DNA of 64,000 nt from MTP4 sp052056915 (GCF_052056915.1 NZ_CP195119.1:2294001-2358000); one strand, 5' to 3'. Positions 45,349 through 54,434 are shown, counted from the first letter of the stretch. Notes: generated by a model from the letters alone, not told the origin. Program-made: numbers and translations.

Positions 45349-46887
45349 ATGGAAAAATCCGATGTCACAGATTCTCAGGACAGAGAGCCTGAGTACTACT
45401 TTCAGAGTTCTTCTCAGGATTCTATATACTCTGTGGATGAACTTGCTACCAAATCTGCGGAAGGTGATGTTTCTGCAGGAAAGTCTGAACTTTCTAATTC
45501 TTCAGCCTCCGAGCCGGAGAATGCCGAGGCGGAGGTACTTGAATCTGCGGCTGAGGCAGGAACTGTGGTCGAGGGAAAGCTGGACCTGAGCTCCGGCTTT
45601 GTTGCAGAACCTTTGGCCGGTTCAACTCCCGTTTCAAAGTTTCAGTCCACTCCGGGGGTTCAGGTTGTTGAGACCCGGGAGGCTGAGCGTCAGCCTTCGA
45701 AAATAGTGATCATAGGTACCGCTCATGTTTCGGAGAAGAGCGTGGAAGAGGTCAGGACAACAATCAGGAAGTTAAAGCCTGATATTGTGGCTGTTGAACT
45801 CTGCCGGGGGCGCTATGATTCCCTGAAGGGTAATGTCCAGGAGACGCAGCTCCCTATTAAAGATATCCTGGGTGGAGGAAAGGTCTACTTTTACCTGATC
45901 CACTGGCTGCTTGCCTATGTCCAGAAGAAGATCGGGGAAGATATGGGTGTCAAACCAGGTTCCGAGATGCTTATGGCAATTGAGGAGGCTGAGGCTGCAG
46001 GAGCTAGGGTAGCCCTTATCGACCGGGACATCCAGATTACGCTCCAGCGTTTCTGGGGTAGGATGAAGTTCCTTGAAAAAATCAGAATGCTTGGTTCTCT
46101 TGTCGGAGGGTTGATCGGAATCGGGAAAGGAGCTGATATCGATATTGACAGCATCACGGAACAGGATGTGGTCACGGCCCTTGTTAGTGAACTCAGGGAC
46201 TTTGCCCCGACTGCGGCCGAAGTCCTGATAGATGAGCGGGATGCTTACCTTGCAGGTAGCATTCTCAGGACAGCAGCAGGAGGGAATAAAACTATTGTTG
46301 TGGTTATAGGGGCAGGGCACAAGCCCGGGGTTCTCAAATACCTCCAGGAACCGAAGAGCATTCCTCCCCTGCGCAATCTCATGGAAATCCCTAAAAAGCG
46401 CTTCAGTGCAGGCAAAGCAATTGGTTTCGGGATTGTCGCCCTGGCCATAGCGGTGTTTTTGCTCCTGTTCCTCTCGGGCACACCTCTGGAACTCCTGCTA
46501 ATAGCGTTTGGCTGGTGGTTCCTTATCAACGGAACCCTGAGTGCGGCCGGGACTCTGCTCGCGGGCGGTCACCCCTATTCCATTGTCACGGCTTTCCTGG
46601 TGGCCTGGCTGACTTCCCTGAACCCCATGATGGCCGCAGGCTGGTTTGCCGGTCTCGTCGAAGCAAAACAGCGTAACCCGACCACCGAGGACATAAAGGC
46701 TCTTGCAGGGATCGATACCTTCGGGGAAATGTTCAAAAACAGGTTTATGCGAGTCCTTCTGGTAGCCAGTTTTGCAAACGTAGGCAGTGTGATAGGGACC
46801 TTCCTGGGTGCCTATGTCATGGTACAGGTAACCGGCATCGACCCGCGGGAAGTTATCCTTTCAGGTTTCAGTGCCCTCGGGCTCTGA
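45349..46887 (+). CDS. TraB family membrane protein
   Basis: 512 aa. Residues 1-115 are Ser/Glu-rich and low in complexity. The TraB/PrgY domain starts at SKIVIIGTAHVSEKSVEEVR and includes DIVAVELCRGRYDSL, GARVALIDRDIQITLQRFW and TIVVVIGAGHKPG. The C-terminal 140 residues contain about four membrane helices. The fold is related to EreA/ChaN-like hydrolases, with conserved Glu, Arg and His. Bacterial TraB acts against a peptide pheromone; the archaeal role is unknown. The stop codon lies in a two-copy 25-bp repeat. Confidence 0.85.
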   Translation: MEKSDVTDSQDREPEYYFQSSSQDSIYSVDELATKSAEGDVSAGKSELSNSSASEPENAEAEVLESAAEAGTVVEGKLDLSSGFVAEPLAGSTPVSKFQSTPGVQVVETREAERQPSKIVIIGTAHVSEKSVEEVRTTIRKLKPDIVAVELCRGRYDSLKGNVQETQLPIKDILGGGKVYFYLIHWLLAYVQKKIGEDMGVKPGSEMLMAIEEAEAAGARVALIDRDIQITLQRFWGRMKFLEKIRMLGSLVGGLIGIGKGADIDIDSITEQDVVTALVSELRDFAPTAAEVLIDERDAYLAGSILRTAAGGNKTIVVVIGAGHKPGVLKYLQEPKSIPPLRNLMEIPKKRFSAGKAIGFGIVALAIAVFLLLFLSGTPLELLLIAFGWWFLINGTLSAAGTLLAGGHPYSIVTAFLVAWLTSLNPMMAAGWFAGLVEAKQRNPTTEDIKALAGIDTFGEMFKNRFMRVLLVASFANVGSVIGTFLGAYVMVQVTGIDPREVILSGFSALGL

Positions 46888-46930
46888 TTCTCTTTTTTTA
46901 GCTTCGGGTTCTGATTCTCTTTTTTCATTC
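46873..46930. repeat. Direct repeat, 25 bp (GGG(C/T)TCTGATTCTCTTTTTT), 2 copies
   Basis: The first copy spans the TraB stop codon TGA. T-runs in both copies may act as terminators. Confidence 0.85.
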
Positions 46931-46958
46931 CTACTTTTCTTTTTCCTTGAAACAAGAT

Positions 46959-47279
46959 TCATTCGGACTCACAAACGGAGTCACAGACTTCTGTTTTTAC
47001 TTTTTCCCTCCTGAAGAAATTCCTAGTCGTGCACACGACCCATCTCCAGTGCAGGATTAGATGGATGGCTATGGCAACTGTCATCAGTATCGCTGATTTG
47101 TTGTGAATCCAGGTCCATGTAGCCTTTGTGAGCCCCATGTAGACGACATACATCCCACGGGGGATTCCCGAAGGTATGAAAAAGTACATGAAAAAGCCAG
47201 TGAAGGCTACGATTAGAAACAGAGCTGTCAGGCAAAAGTCCACTATGTAATTGAGTTTGGTTCTGTTCAGTTTTTTCAC
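46959..47279 (-). CDS. DUF4405-like small membrane protein
   Basis: 106 aa; GTG start at 47279 without a clear ribosome site. Three hydrophobic segments (about 11-30, 38-50 and 63-80) with His residues in WTWIHNKSA and IAIHLILHWRWV, as in DUF4405 proteins that resemble cytochrome b subunits and may bind heme. The C-terminal tail is charged. There are no electron-transfer partners nearby, so the function is not known. Confidence 0.7.
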   Translation of the reverse strand: MKKLNRTKLNYIVDFCLTALFLIVAFTGFFMYFFIPSGIPRGMYVVYMGLTKATWTWIHNKSAILMTVAIAIHLILHWRWVVCTTRNFFRREKVKTEVCDSVCESE

Positions 47280-47871
47280 TCCCGTCTATTTTTTGATTTT
47301 TTCAGTTTTACACTCCAATTCATTGATTTACTGGTGTTAAAAATCATACTTCTTGAATTCCTCATGGCAAGTATGTCTTAAGGGTTCTGTCCTGAAACGC
47401 AATATGCACTTATCTGCATATTCTAAAAGTAATAATAACCTGAAAAATAAAAAGAGTATGGGATAGAGAAATTGAAACAAGTAAATGAGTAAAAAAAGAA
47501 GTAAAAACAGAAATGAGTTGTGTAAAAGGGGATAAGAAATGGGGAATAGGGAAAAAGAAAAGTGTAAGAAATAATGTGAAAAATGTAAGGTTGAAAACGA
47601 AAAGTATAAGAAATGATGTGAAAAATGTAAGATGGAAAACGAAAAGTATAAAAAAGTATATTATTGGTGTAGTAGGGAAAAAGAAAAGGGTATTAGGGGA
47701 AATAAAAAGTTATGCTATAAAAAGAAAACAATGGGTGATAAAAGGCAGAGTGAATAAGGAGTAGTGGAGCAAGAAAAAACACATTTCAGAAAAGTGGAAC
47801 AAGAAAAAACACATTTCAGAAAAGAAATAATACTAAAAAATACATAAAAAGGAAGAAAAAAGCAGCAGGGC
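47280..47871. other. Gap with a C-poor segment and direct repeats
   Basis: About 47480-47760 of the + strand has almost no cytosine. It includes two near copies of a unit with AAAAGTATAAGAAATGATGTG (about 47550-47650) and a twofold 28-bp repeat at 47763-47826. An 83-codon Lys-rich frame at 47513-47764 follows from this composition and is not accepted as a gene. On the minus strand it is a pyrimidine-rich region behind ftr. Confidence 0.6.
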
Positions 47872-48765
47872 TCAGAAGAGCTCGTGCAGCTTGAACTGGT
47901 ACTTACCGAGTTTTCCACCGTAGTTTCCTGCTGTGATCTTCTTTATGCCAGGGACGGTAACTGCGGCTTCAATTCCGATTTTCATTGCCTTCTTGATGCT
48001 TTCCTCGTCAAGCCCGTTGATGACGATTTCGTATACGGAGTTGACGTCGGCAGGAATTTCGGTGCCTTCTACCGTGTTCTTGATGGAGGGGCAGAACTTC
48101 TCGTTAGCGGTGGCTTTCATGAACTTGTAGTTGTTTGCTCCGGACTTGGACCCGCTGGCCACGATGCCTCCAGGGAAGGGGGTGATGCTACCTTCAAGTT
48201 CGCCAATTGCGTCCACTGCAGCTTCGGCTGCGGTGAGAGCGCTCATCTGGGAGTCTCCGAAGATGAAGAAGTTTCCGCCGGCAATCCCGCTGATGCCTCC
48301 GATGTTTTCCTCGGCCAGGAAGTCCCCTTCCATGATAGGGATCTTGAAGACTTTCTTGCCTGCGATTTCGGTTTCAGATTCTGTCCCGTCTGCGAAGAAC
48401 TTAAGTTTGAATCCTATGTTGAACTGTTTCTCAGCGTCAGGGAGCCCGTTGAAGACTGCGGTGGTTGGCGCGGTCAGCACGCACTGTCCGATCCTTTCGA
48501 GGAGCTGCTCGTCGAGTGCCTTGTATCCGAAGGTGCAGATCTGGACGTAGACTCCGGGCCTGCCGTCGGGGGTCTCGCTCGGGCTTGCAAACCTTTCGAT
48601 CCCGGCTTCTGCAGGGCACATGATAACTGAGGTCCCAAAGCCGGTAGCTTCAGTGGCTGCCACCTGAGCCCAGCGCTTTGTTGCACCGGTTATGAGGACT
48701 CTTGCAATCTTGATCGGAAACGCTTCTGCATATGTATCTTCGATTTCTACGCCATTGAGTTCTAT
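47872..48765 (-). CDS. ftr: Formylmethanofuran:tetrahydromethanopterin formyltransferase, apparent ATA start
   Basis: 297 aa, exactly the family length, if it starts at ATA 48763-48765. The frame then reads (M)ELNGVEIEDTYAEAF-PIKIARVLITGATKRWA, the normal Ftr N-terminus. The next usual start, GTG at 48663, would lose 34 conserved residues. GAGGG lies 6 nt before the ATA. Ftr moves the formyl group from formylmethanofuran to tetrahydrosarcinapterin, the second step of CO2 reduction to methane and reversible in methyl oxidation. The body is intact (ATEATGFGTSVIMCPAEAGIE, PGGIVASGSKSGANNYKF, GGKLGKYQFKLHELF). A doubled TGTACAGTAA motif sits beside its TATA box. Confidence 0.93.
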   Translation of the reverse strand: MELNGVEIEDTYAEAFPIKIARVLITGATKRWAQVAATEATGFGTSVIMCPAEAGIERFASPSETPDGRPGVYVQICTFGYKALDEQLLERIGQCVLTAPTTAVFNGLPDAEKQFNIGFKLKFFADGTESETEIAGKKVFKIPIMEGDFLAEENIGGISGIAGGNFFIFGDSQMSALTAAEAAVDAIGELEGSITPFPGGIVASGSKSGANNYKFMKATANEKFCPSIKNTVEGTEIPADVNSVYEIVINGLDEESIKKAMKIGIEAAVTVPGIKKITAGNYGGKLGKYQFKLHELF

Positions 48766-48855
48766 AAAAATCCCTCGCTTTTTTGGTCGATTTATGTTAT
48801 TTTGCTGTTTTCGTTTTACCGTTATTCGATTGTTATCGCTGTATTGGGATGTTCT

Positions 48856-48882
48856 TTACTGTACATATCTTACTGTACATAT
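48856..48882 (-). promoter_or_regulatory. ftr promoter region with two ATATGTACAGTAA motifs
   Basis: On the minus strand ATATGTACAGTAA occurs at 48882-48870 and 48868-48856 (period 14). The first copy directly adjoins an ATTATAT TATA-like box. The inner TGTACA is a palindrome, as in operators. The leader to the ftr start would be about 90 nt. Confidence 0.5.
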
Positions 48883-49295
48883 AATATCGCATGTACCAAT
48901 ATAGCAAGGCGGATTCTGTTCAATAATGTCCGGCGCTGTTATCTGTTTGCATCTGTTAGCAACGGTCTGAAACTGTCTGACGTTGCTCCTGCCAGTCTGC
49001 CGGCATCCTGAACACAGCCACATGGAAGTATACCTGCGACATGGAAGTATACGTGCGATTTTCTGCAGTTCATCTGCGAGTTTTCTGCAATTTCCTCCCA
49101 TCATTTGCAGTTTCAATCGCAACTATCACCCGTTTACGCAGTACATGCTAAACTTTGTAATACTATTCGTATTATTAATGTCAATTATAATATTTATATT
49201 GGATATATAATTTTTCAGAGAAATGGAAATGGACCTTTTTTCAAAGAAGTTTTGAATGACCTTGAAGATATTCTTGTAGTTCAATTCAAAGGAAT
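48883..49295. other. Gap segment with small direct repeats
   Basis: It contains two copies of ACATGGAAGTATAC(C/G)TGCG (about 49020-49058) and TTTTCTGCA words. No gene recognised. Confidence 0.5.
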
Positions 49296-49703
49296 TGGTG
49301 TAATGAAGTAGTGTAAAGAAGTAGTGTAAAGAAGTAGTGTAATGAAGTAGTGTAATGAAGTGGTGTAATGAAGTGGTGTAATGAAGTGGTGTAATGAAGT
49401 GGTGTAATGAAGTGGTGTAATGAAGTAGTGTAAAGAAGTAGTGTAAAGAAGTAGTGTAAAGAAGTAGTGTAAAGAAGTAGTGTAAAGAAGTAGTGTAAAG
49501 AAGTAGTGTAAAGAAGTAGTGTAATGAAGTGGTGTAATGAAGTAGTGTAAAGAAGTGGTGTAATGAAGTAGTGTAAAGAAGTGGTGTAAAGAAGTGGTGT
49601 AATGAATTAGTGTAATGAATTAGTGTAATGAATTAGTGTAATGAATTAGTGTAATGAATTAGTGTAATGAATTAGTGTAATGAATTAGTGTAAAGAAGTG
49701 GTG
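49296..49703. repeat. Tandem repeat, 13 bp (TAGTGTAAAGAAG), about 31 copies
   Basis: The longest array of the window, just behind cheD. Variants (TAGTGTAAAGAAG, TAGTGTAATGAAG, TGGTGTAATGAAG, TAGTGTAATGAAT) are grouped in blocks. Confidence 0.96.
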
Positions 49704-49741
49704 CTTATATTCGATTGTACGTTCACTTCCTAAGTACAACC

Positions 49742-50230
49742 TTAAATCTCTTTGCAGCCATGGCGAGCGCTTTTTACAAAAAGAATTCCGGTTGAGGTGT
49801 CCAGTATTATTGTGCGTCCGTAATTTTTCCCGGTGTCATCTGCGATAATCGGAATACCGAACTCATCTAAGGTCATTTTAGCACATTTTACGTTTCTTTC
49901 TCCTATGTTCAAAAAAGTATTCGGAAACATGCTTGCTCCGCCGACGATTTTTGCTTCGAGTCTTTTTCTGGATGCTCCTGTTTTTATCGTTTCTTCTATC
50001 AGGTACTCTATTCCCGAGTCTGCATACTTTGCAGGGTTGCTCTCAAGGCTATTCCCCTTAGAGCTTGGAAGCATGACATGGACAAGACCTCCTACCTTCT
50101 CTTTCCGGTCATAGATCGTTATTCCTACACAGGAGCCAAGTCCTGAGGTTTTTAGTCTTACGGGGCTTCTAGCTACTGCAAAGTCCCCTATCCCCACGAT
50201 GATCAAGCTGGAATCAGGCATATAGGGCAT
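49742..50230 (-). CDS. cheD: Chemoreceptor glutamine deamidase
   Basis: 162 aa (or 159 aa from the second Met). It deamidates Gln to Glu on receptors and binds CheC. Catalytic Cys34 in TSGLGSCVGI and His51 in GGLVHVMLPSS are present, as are the family parts NPAKYADSGI, EAKIVGGASMF and IGERNV. It is the last gene of the minus-strand che operon and follows cheC by 120 bp. It would act on the MCP at 57.7 kb. Confidence 0.9.
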   Translation of the reverse strand: MPYMPDSSLIIVGIGDFAVARSPVRLKTSGLGSCVGITIYDRKEKVGGLVHVMLPSSKGNSLESNPAKYADSGIEYLIEETIKTGASRKRLEAKIVGGASMFPNTFLNIGERNVKCAKMTLDEFGIPIIADDTGKNYGRTIILDTSTGILFVKSARHGCKEI

Positions 50231-50354
50231 TTTTCAAAGGCCTCCTTTGTGCGGAATATGATTGATTTTTGCCTTCATCCGGAACCCATTAATGGCAGGC
50301 CTGTCGGGTGAAAATGTCTGAACTTGAGAGAGCATGGAAACACACTTCAAATTT

Positions 50355-50978
50355 TCATGGTCTATTTAGCATTTTATTGATCTTTTCTAAGAGGTAATCC
50401 AGGGAAACCGGATCAAATAGGGTAACAAAAATTCCTTCAATCTTATTTTCTTTTACCAAAAATTCGGAATCGAATATGAGTGCCAAATCCGCCTTATAAC
50501 ACATCTCGGTTAGCACGTAGTTGAGGATTGAGTCCAGCATGTCGTATGCATTGTAAGGTGTTGAAATGGAAACATCCATATGTAAAAAATCCGCAAGGGC
50601 AGTGATATAGGTCCCTGCAAGGATATGGCTCACCTCTTCAATCACGGACCTGTTCAGCCTGTCAGTAAGGCTTGCCTCTCCTTCTCCGGTTACGGCTTGG
50701 CAGAGATTTCTGGCGCTGTCTTCTGGGAAAAAGATCAGGATATAACCATTCAATTCTTTTTTGATATGCATGAAGGTTCCCATAACGAGGGAGTCTGAGG
50801 TGCCCGTGATTTTCGGTATATTTTCAATTAATTCAAACCCTGCACCCAGAATATTGGCATGGACACCAGTATGTGTGAGCTTTGAAAGGGAAGTTGCAGA
50901 ACTCCCCATCCCTATGTTTCCGATCTCTTTTAATGCTCCATACTCGAAGTTACTTAGCTTCCTGATCTCTTTTCCCAT
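50355..50978 (-). CDS. cheC: CheC-type CheY-P phosphatase/adaptor with altered active sites
   Basis: 207 aa from ATG 50978, the candidate with the best site (GAGGAG, 6 nt). ATGs at 50999 and 51014 are alternatives created by a tandem copy of the start region. CheC proteins have two D/S-x3-E-x2-N-x22-P signatures. Site one keeps E-x2-N (KEIGNIGMG) but lacks the first residue and the Pro. Site two has the full spacing S-x3-E-x2-H-x22-P, with His in place of the key Asn. Phosphatase activity may therefore be weak, and partnership with CheD may be the main role. It overlaps the end of cheR by 29 bp. Confidence 0.85.
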   Translation of the reverse strand: MGKEIRKLSNFEYGALKEIGNIGMGSSATSLSKLTHTGVHANILGAGFELIENIPKITGTSDSLVMGTFMHIKKELNGYILIFFPEDSARNLCQAVTGEGEASLTDRLNRSVIEEVSHILAGTYITALADFLHMDVSISTPYNAYDMLDSILNYVLTEMCYKADLALIFDSEFLVKENKIEGIFVTLFDPVSLDYLLEKINKMLNRP

Positions 50979-51867
50979 GGATATCTCCTCTTTTCCCATG
51001 GATATTTCCTTCATTTTCCTTTACGTAAAGGCGTTCTCTTGTATTGTAAGGATTGAAATAACCGGCTGCTGTTCCGAGCAGAGTTTCCGCTTTTCCTATT
51101 ATGAAAAAGCCCCCCTGGCTCAGGGCTTTATAAAATTCAAGATGCAGTTGTTCCTGGATTTCTTTATTAAAGTATATCATGACGTTCCGGCAGATAATCA
51201 TATCAAAATGACTCAACTTCGGTCCGGATATCAGGTCATGCTGCTTGAAATGCGTGATGTTCTTCAACTGGTCGGTGACCTGGTACATCCCGCCTTTCTT
51301 TATGAAATAGCGTTCCCTTGTTTTTTCATCTACGTTTTTAAGTGCACTTTCACTGTAGACACCTTTCCTCGCCTTTTCAAGGCTTGAGGAGTCAATGTCC
51401 GTGCCCATGATGCTTATCCTGTATTTCCCAAAGTCCTTGCCCAGGAGCCTGTGCAGCATTATGGCAAGGGAATAAGCTTCTTCCCCTGCTGCACAGCCTG
51501 CGCTCCAGATGCGAATTGCTTTCACCAGTGACCTGGATTTGGATTTTATCAGGGTTGGCAAGACTTCTTTTTCAATCACCGTGTAAGTTTCCGGATTCCG
51601 GAAAAATTCACTGACATTTACGGTAAGGGCTTCAATCAGATTCCTGTATTCATCCTGATCTTTTTTAAGGATTTTAAGGTACTCTGCATAGCTACTTGAA
51701 TTGGTGGCTCTGACACGTACGTTAATTCTACGCCTGAAATGAGACTCCTTATACTGCTCGCAGTTAAAGCCTAGATTTTTTTTGATGGCTTTCTTCAGCA
51801 GCTCCAAATCCGGGTCTTCCTCCTGGATTTCATCGGTTCTTAATTTCTCATTTTCCATTTTGTCCAC
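50950..51867 (-). CDS. cheR: Chemoreceptor glutamate methyltransferase
   Basis: 305 aa. It methylates receptor glutamates with SAM. The N-terminal helical domain includes YKESHFRRRINVRVRA and NLIEALTVNVSEFFRNPE; the SAM site is IRIWSAGCAAGEEAYSLA with GTDIDSSSLEKARKGVY and CRNVMIYFNKE. The C-terminal tail EGNIHGKRGDIHGKRD is coded by a tandem repeat that also holds the alternative starts of cheC. Upstream, 51890-51975 is a run of CAGAGAGTTTTTC-like repeats between cheA and cheR. Confidence 0.92.
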   Translation of the reverse strand: MDKMENEKLRTDEIQEEDPDLELLKKAIKKNLGFNCEQYKESHFRRRINVRVRATNSSSYAEYLKILKKDQDEYRNLIEALTVNVSEFFRNPETYTVIEKEVLPTLIKSKSRSLVKAIRIWSAGCAAGEEAYSLAIMLHRLLGKDFGKYRISIMGTDIDSSSLEKARKGVYSESALKNVDEKTRERYFIKKGGMYQVTDQLKNITHFKQHDLISGPKLSHFDMIICRNVMIYFNKEIQEQLHLEFYKALSQGGFFIIGKAETLLGTAAGYFNPYNTRERLYVKENEGNIHGKRGDIHGKRDQEAK

Positions 51868-51991
51868 ATTTTCCAGTATCTAAGAACATTGTTTTCCAGA
51901 GAGTTTTCCGGATTTTTCCAGTGCGTTTTCCAGAGAGTTTTTCAGAGATTTTTTTCGAGGGCTTTTCGGAGATTTTTCAGTGAGTAGTTTT

Positions 51992-54277
51992 TCAGACAAG
52001 AGTATTGATATCAAGGATCAAGACCACATTCCCATCGCCCATAATTGTCGCACCTGCAAACCCCTTTGTCTCCTCCAGTAGTTTGCTTTTGAAAGTTTTT
52101 ATTATAACTTCCTGTTTTCCCAGCAGTCTGTCAACTACAATTCCTATGACCTGTCCAGCTTTTTCCGCTACTACGACAACGAGTTTTTCTCTCTCTTCGA
52201 CGGGTAACCCAAAAAGACTGTGCAACCTTAGTAAGGGGAGCACTTTTCCGCTTTCCATAGTAACTTCTTCGCCGTTGATATGCCGAACGGCTTCCTTCCG
52301 GATTTCTATATTTTTTATTATGTTGGTGAAGGGGATTGCATACCTTTCATCCCCGACTTCTACCAGCATTGCCTGATAAAGGGCGATTGTCAGGGGCAGT
52401 TTTAATTCGAACTTGGTCCCTTTCCCGGGTTTCGATTCGATTTTTATGGATCCTCCGAGATTTTCAATCCGATTCTTTACAACATCCATCCCCACACCCC
52501 TGCCGGAGACATCAGTTACCCTGCTGGCAGTACTGAAACCATGGGTAAAGATCAGCTGCATTGCTTCCCGGTCAGGAAGCTGTTCCGCTTCTTCCCGGGA
52601 GATAATTCCCTGTTCTTCCGCAGCCTTCCGGAGTTCCTCCGCGTCTATTCCCTGCCCGTTGTCTTCGATTTTTATGATGACATAATTTTCCTGCCTCGAA
52701 GCCGTGAGCATTACCGTCCCCGTCTCTTTTTTTCCGAGTTCAAGGCGTTTACCCGGGCTCTCAATCCCGTGATCTACTGCATTTCTCAGGAGATGGACCA
52801 GGGGGTCCCCGATTTCGTCCAAAACGGTCCTGTCGAGCTTGATTTCCTTTCCCCTTATAATGAAATCGAGTTTCTTGTTTTCTGACTTTGCAAGGTCTCT
52901 TACCATTCTGGGGAAGATATTGAGAATATTGTCAAGAGGCACCATCCTTGCTTCTAGCACTTCTTCTTGCATTTCCCCGGTAAGTTTTCGGAGTTCCGAA
53001 AGTGTCTCCTCCAGTTCCTTGGATTTAAAGTCCAGAGTCAGCTGGTTGATCCTGCTTCTCGTGATCACGAGTTCTCCTGCAAGGTTCATCAACTTGTCAA
53101 GCTGTTCAGTGCTAACTCTCACGCTCTGGATGTTCTTTATTTTCGGGTTGGATTTGGAAAAGAAAGGCATTTTTCCACCTGTTACTGCCTCACCTTCCAT
53201 TTTCTCCGGCTCAAACCTGGTTTTTTCATGTACAGAGCCCGGCGTTCTGTAAGCCTCTCCGTAGCCCTGTTCGGAGATCAAACTACTTAGTGACACGTCT
53301 TCTATTTCAGAAACGTTGCTAATTTCGGTTTTGATGGTGTATCTATCTTTTTTTGTCGAAAAAACCACTTCAAAATCAAGCCCGAAATTTTCTTTTTCAA
53401 GTTCATTAATACTCGGAAAGGTCCTGATAATCTTCCCATTTTCCGAAATCTTACGGATTACCAGGGCTGAACGGGCGGATTTCAGGAGACAGGTATCCTT
53501 CAGGGCAATGTGGGCGAGTATCACCTTTGCCCCATCCATTTCCGCTTCTTCAATTGATGCCCTTTCTTTTTCTGAAAATTCGATTTCTGGAGTGGAGATG
53601 CCTTCTTCTGGTATTGAAAAGGTTGTTGAGGAGCTTTCTGTTATTGAGGGGTTTTCTCCTGTCTCCAGAACTTCTTTTCTTGCCTCTGGATATGGGGAAT
53701 CTTTTCTTGCCGGATATTGAGAAGTTTCTTCATCTGGATATAGGGGCACTTCTTCACTATTTCTCTCTTCTTTAGTCTCTCTCTCTTTTTCAGCCTCTTC
53801 CTCTTTGGAAAAAACCTTCTCCCCTATTGTTTTTTCTTTTGTGTTTGCAGTTATGGGTGTGTTTATGGCTCTGAGTGCTTTCAAAACTTCTCTGGGATCA
53901 GGATAGGTTTTGCTCTTCTTTTCCTCCCTGATTTTACCTCTGCTTGGTTTGATGCCTGCGTTTTTACAGGCGTTTTCCACAAGCCCTTCCAGGGCATCAA
54001 GGCATTCGAACAGAAGGTCAATTAAAGAGGCATCTAGCTTGAGCTGCTGGGTACGGATTCTTTCTATCAGATTTTCCATTTCATGGGTAAGCTCGACGAT
54101 TTGCTTAAATCCCATCGTCGCTGCCATACCTTTGAAAGTATGGGCCAGACGAAACACTATATTCACATGTTCCGTATTTTCAGGGTCCTGCTCGAGTGCT
54201 AGCAGTGAATCGTTCAATTGTTTGAGGTTTCTTTCGGACTCTTCCCTGAAAATGCCCATATACTTTGACAGGTCCAT
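51992..54277 (-). CDS. cheA: Chemotaxis sensor kinase CheA
   Basis: 761 aa. Domains: P1 with phospho-His46 (FRLAHTFKGMA); a charged linker (about 120-240); a P2-like CheY-docking part (about 245-345); P3 dimer helices (VSTEQLDKLMNLAGELVITRSRINQL); P4 ATPase with LLRNAVDHGIE, EDNGQGID and GRGVGMDVVK; and a P5 CheW-like domain (about 620-761). All catalytic motifs are intact. It receives signals from MCP and CheW and passes phosphate to CheY and CheB, whose genes are just upstream on the same strand. Confidence 0.94.
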   Translation of the reverse strand: MDLSKYMGIFREESERNLKQLNDSLLALEQDPENTEHVNIVFRLAHTFKGMAATMGFKQIVELTHEMENLIERIRTQQLKLDASLIDLLFECLDALEGLVENACKNAGIKPSRGKIREEKKSKTYPDPREVLKALRAINTPITANTKEKTIGEKVFSKEEEAEKERETKEERNSEEVPLYPDEETSQYPARKDSPYPEARKEVLETGENPSITESSSTTFSIPEEGISTPEIEFSEKERASIEEAEMDGAKVILAHIALKDTCLLKSARSALVIRKISENGKIIRTFPSINELEKENFGLDFEVVFSTKKDRYTIKTEISNVSEIEDVSLSSLISEQGYGEAYRTPGSVHEKTRFEPEKMEGEAVTGGKMPFFSKSNPKIKNIQSVRVSTEQLDKLMNLAGELVITRSRINQLTLDFKSKELEETLSELRKLTGEMQEEVLEARMVPLDNILNIFPRMVRDLAKSENKKLDFIIRGKEIKLDRTVLDEIGDPLVHLLRNAVDHGIESPGKRLELGKKETGTVMLTASRQENYVIIKIEDNGQGIDAEELRKAAEEQGIISREEAEQLPDREAMQLIFTHGFSTASRVTDVSGRGVGMDVVKNRIENLGGSIKIESKPGKGTKFELKLPLTIALYQAMLVEVGDERYAIPFTNIIKNIEIRKEAVRHINGEEVTMESGKVLPLLRLHSLFGLPVEEREKLVVVVAEKAGQVIGIVVDRLLGKQEVIIKTFKSKLLEETKGFAGATIMGDGNVVLILDINTLV

Positions 54278-54360
54278 GATCTTTTCCCATTCTCTCCTGA
54301 ATTGCAGGAAGTCCTTTATTTTGCTCTACTTAGCCCTTTTTTGTGATAAATTACGACGTT

Positions 54361-54434
54361 AAGAAGCATCTTTAGTTAGAAGCATCTTTAGTTAGAAGCA
54401 TCTTTAGTTAGAAGCATCTTTAGTTAGAAGCATC
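54361..54434. repeat. Tandem repeat, 16 bp (AGATGCTTCTAACTAA, minus strand), 5 copies
   Basis: The first unit codes for the last residues D-A-S-N and the TAA stop of cheB; further copies follow toward cheA. Confidence 0.94.

Noticed and set aside
47513..47764. 83-codon Lys-rich frame
   Set aside because: It is explained by a C-poor, A-rich strand and direct repeats; no recognisable domain.
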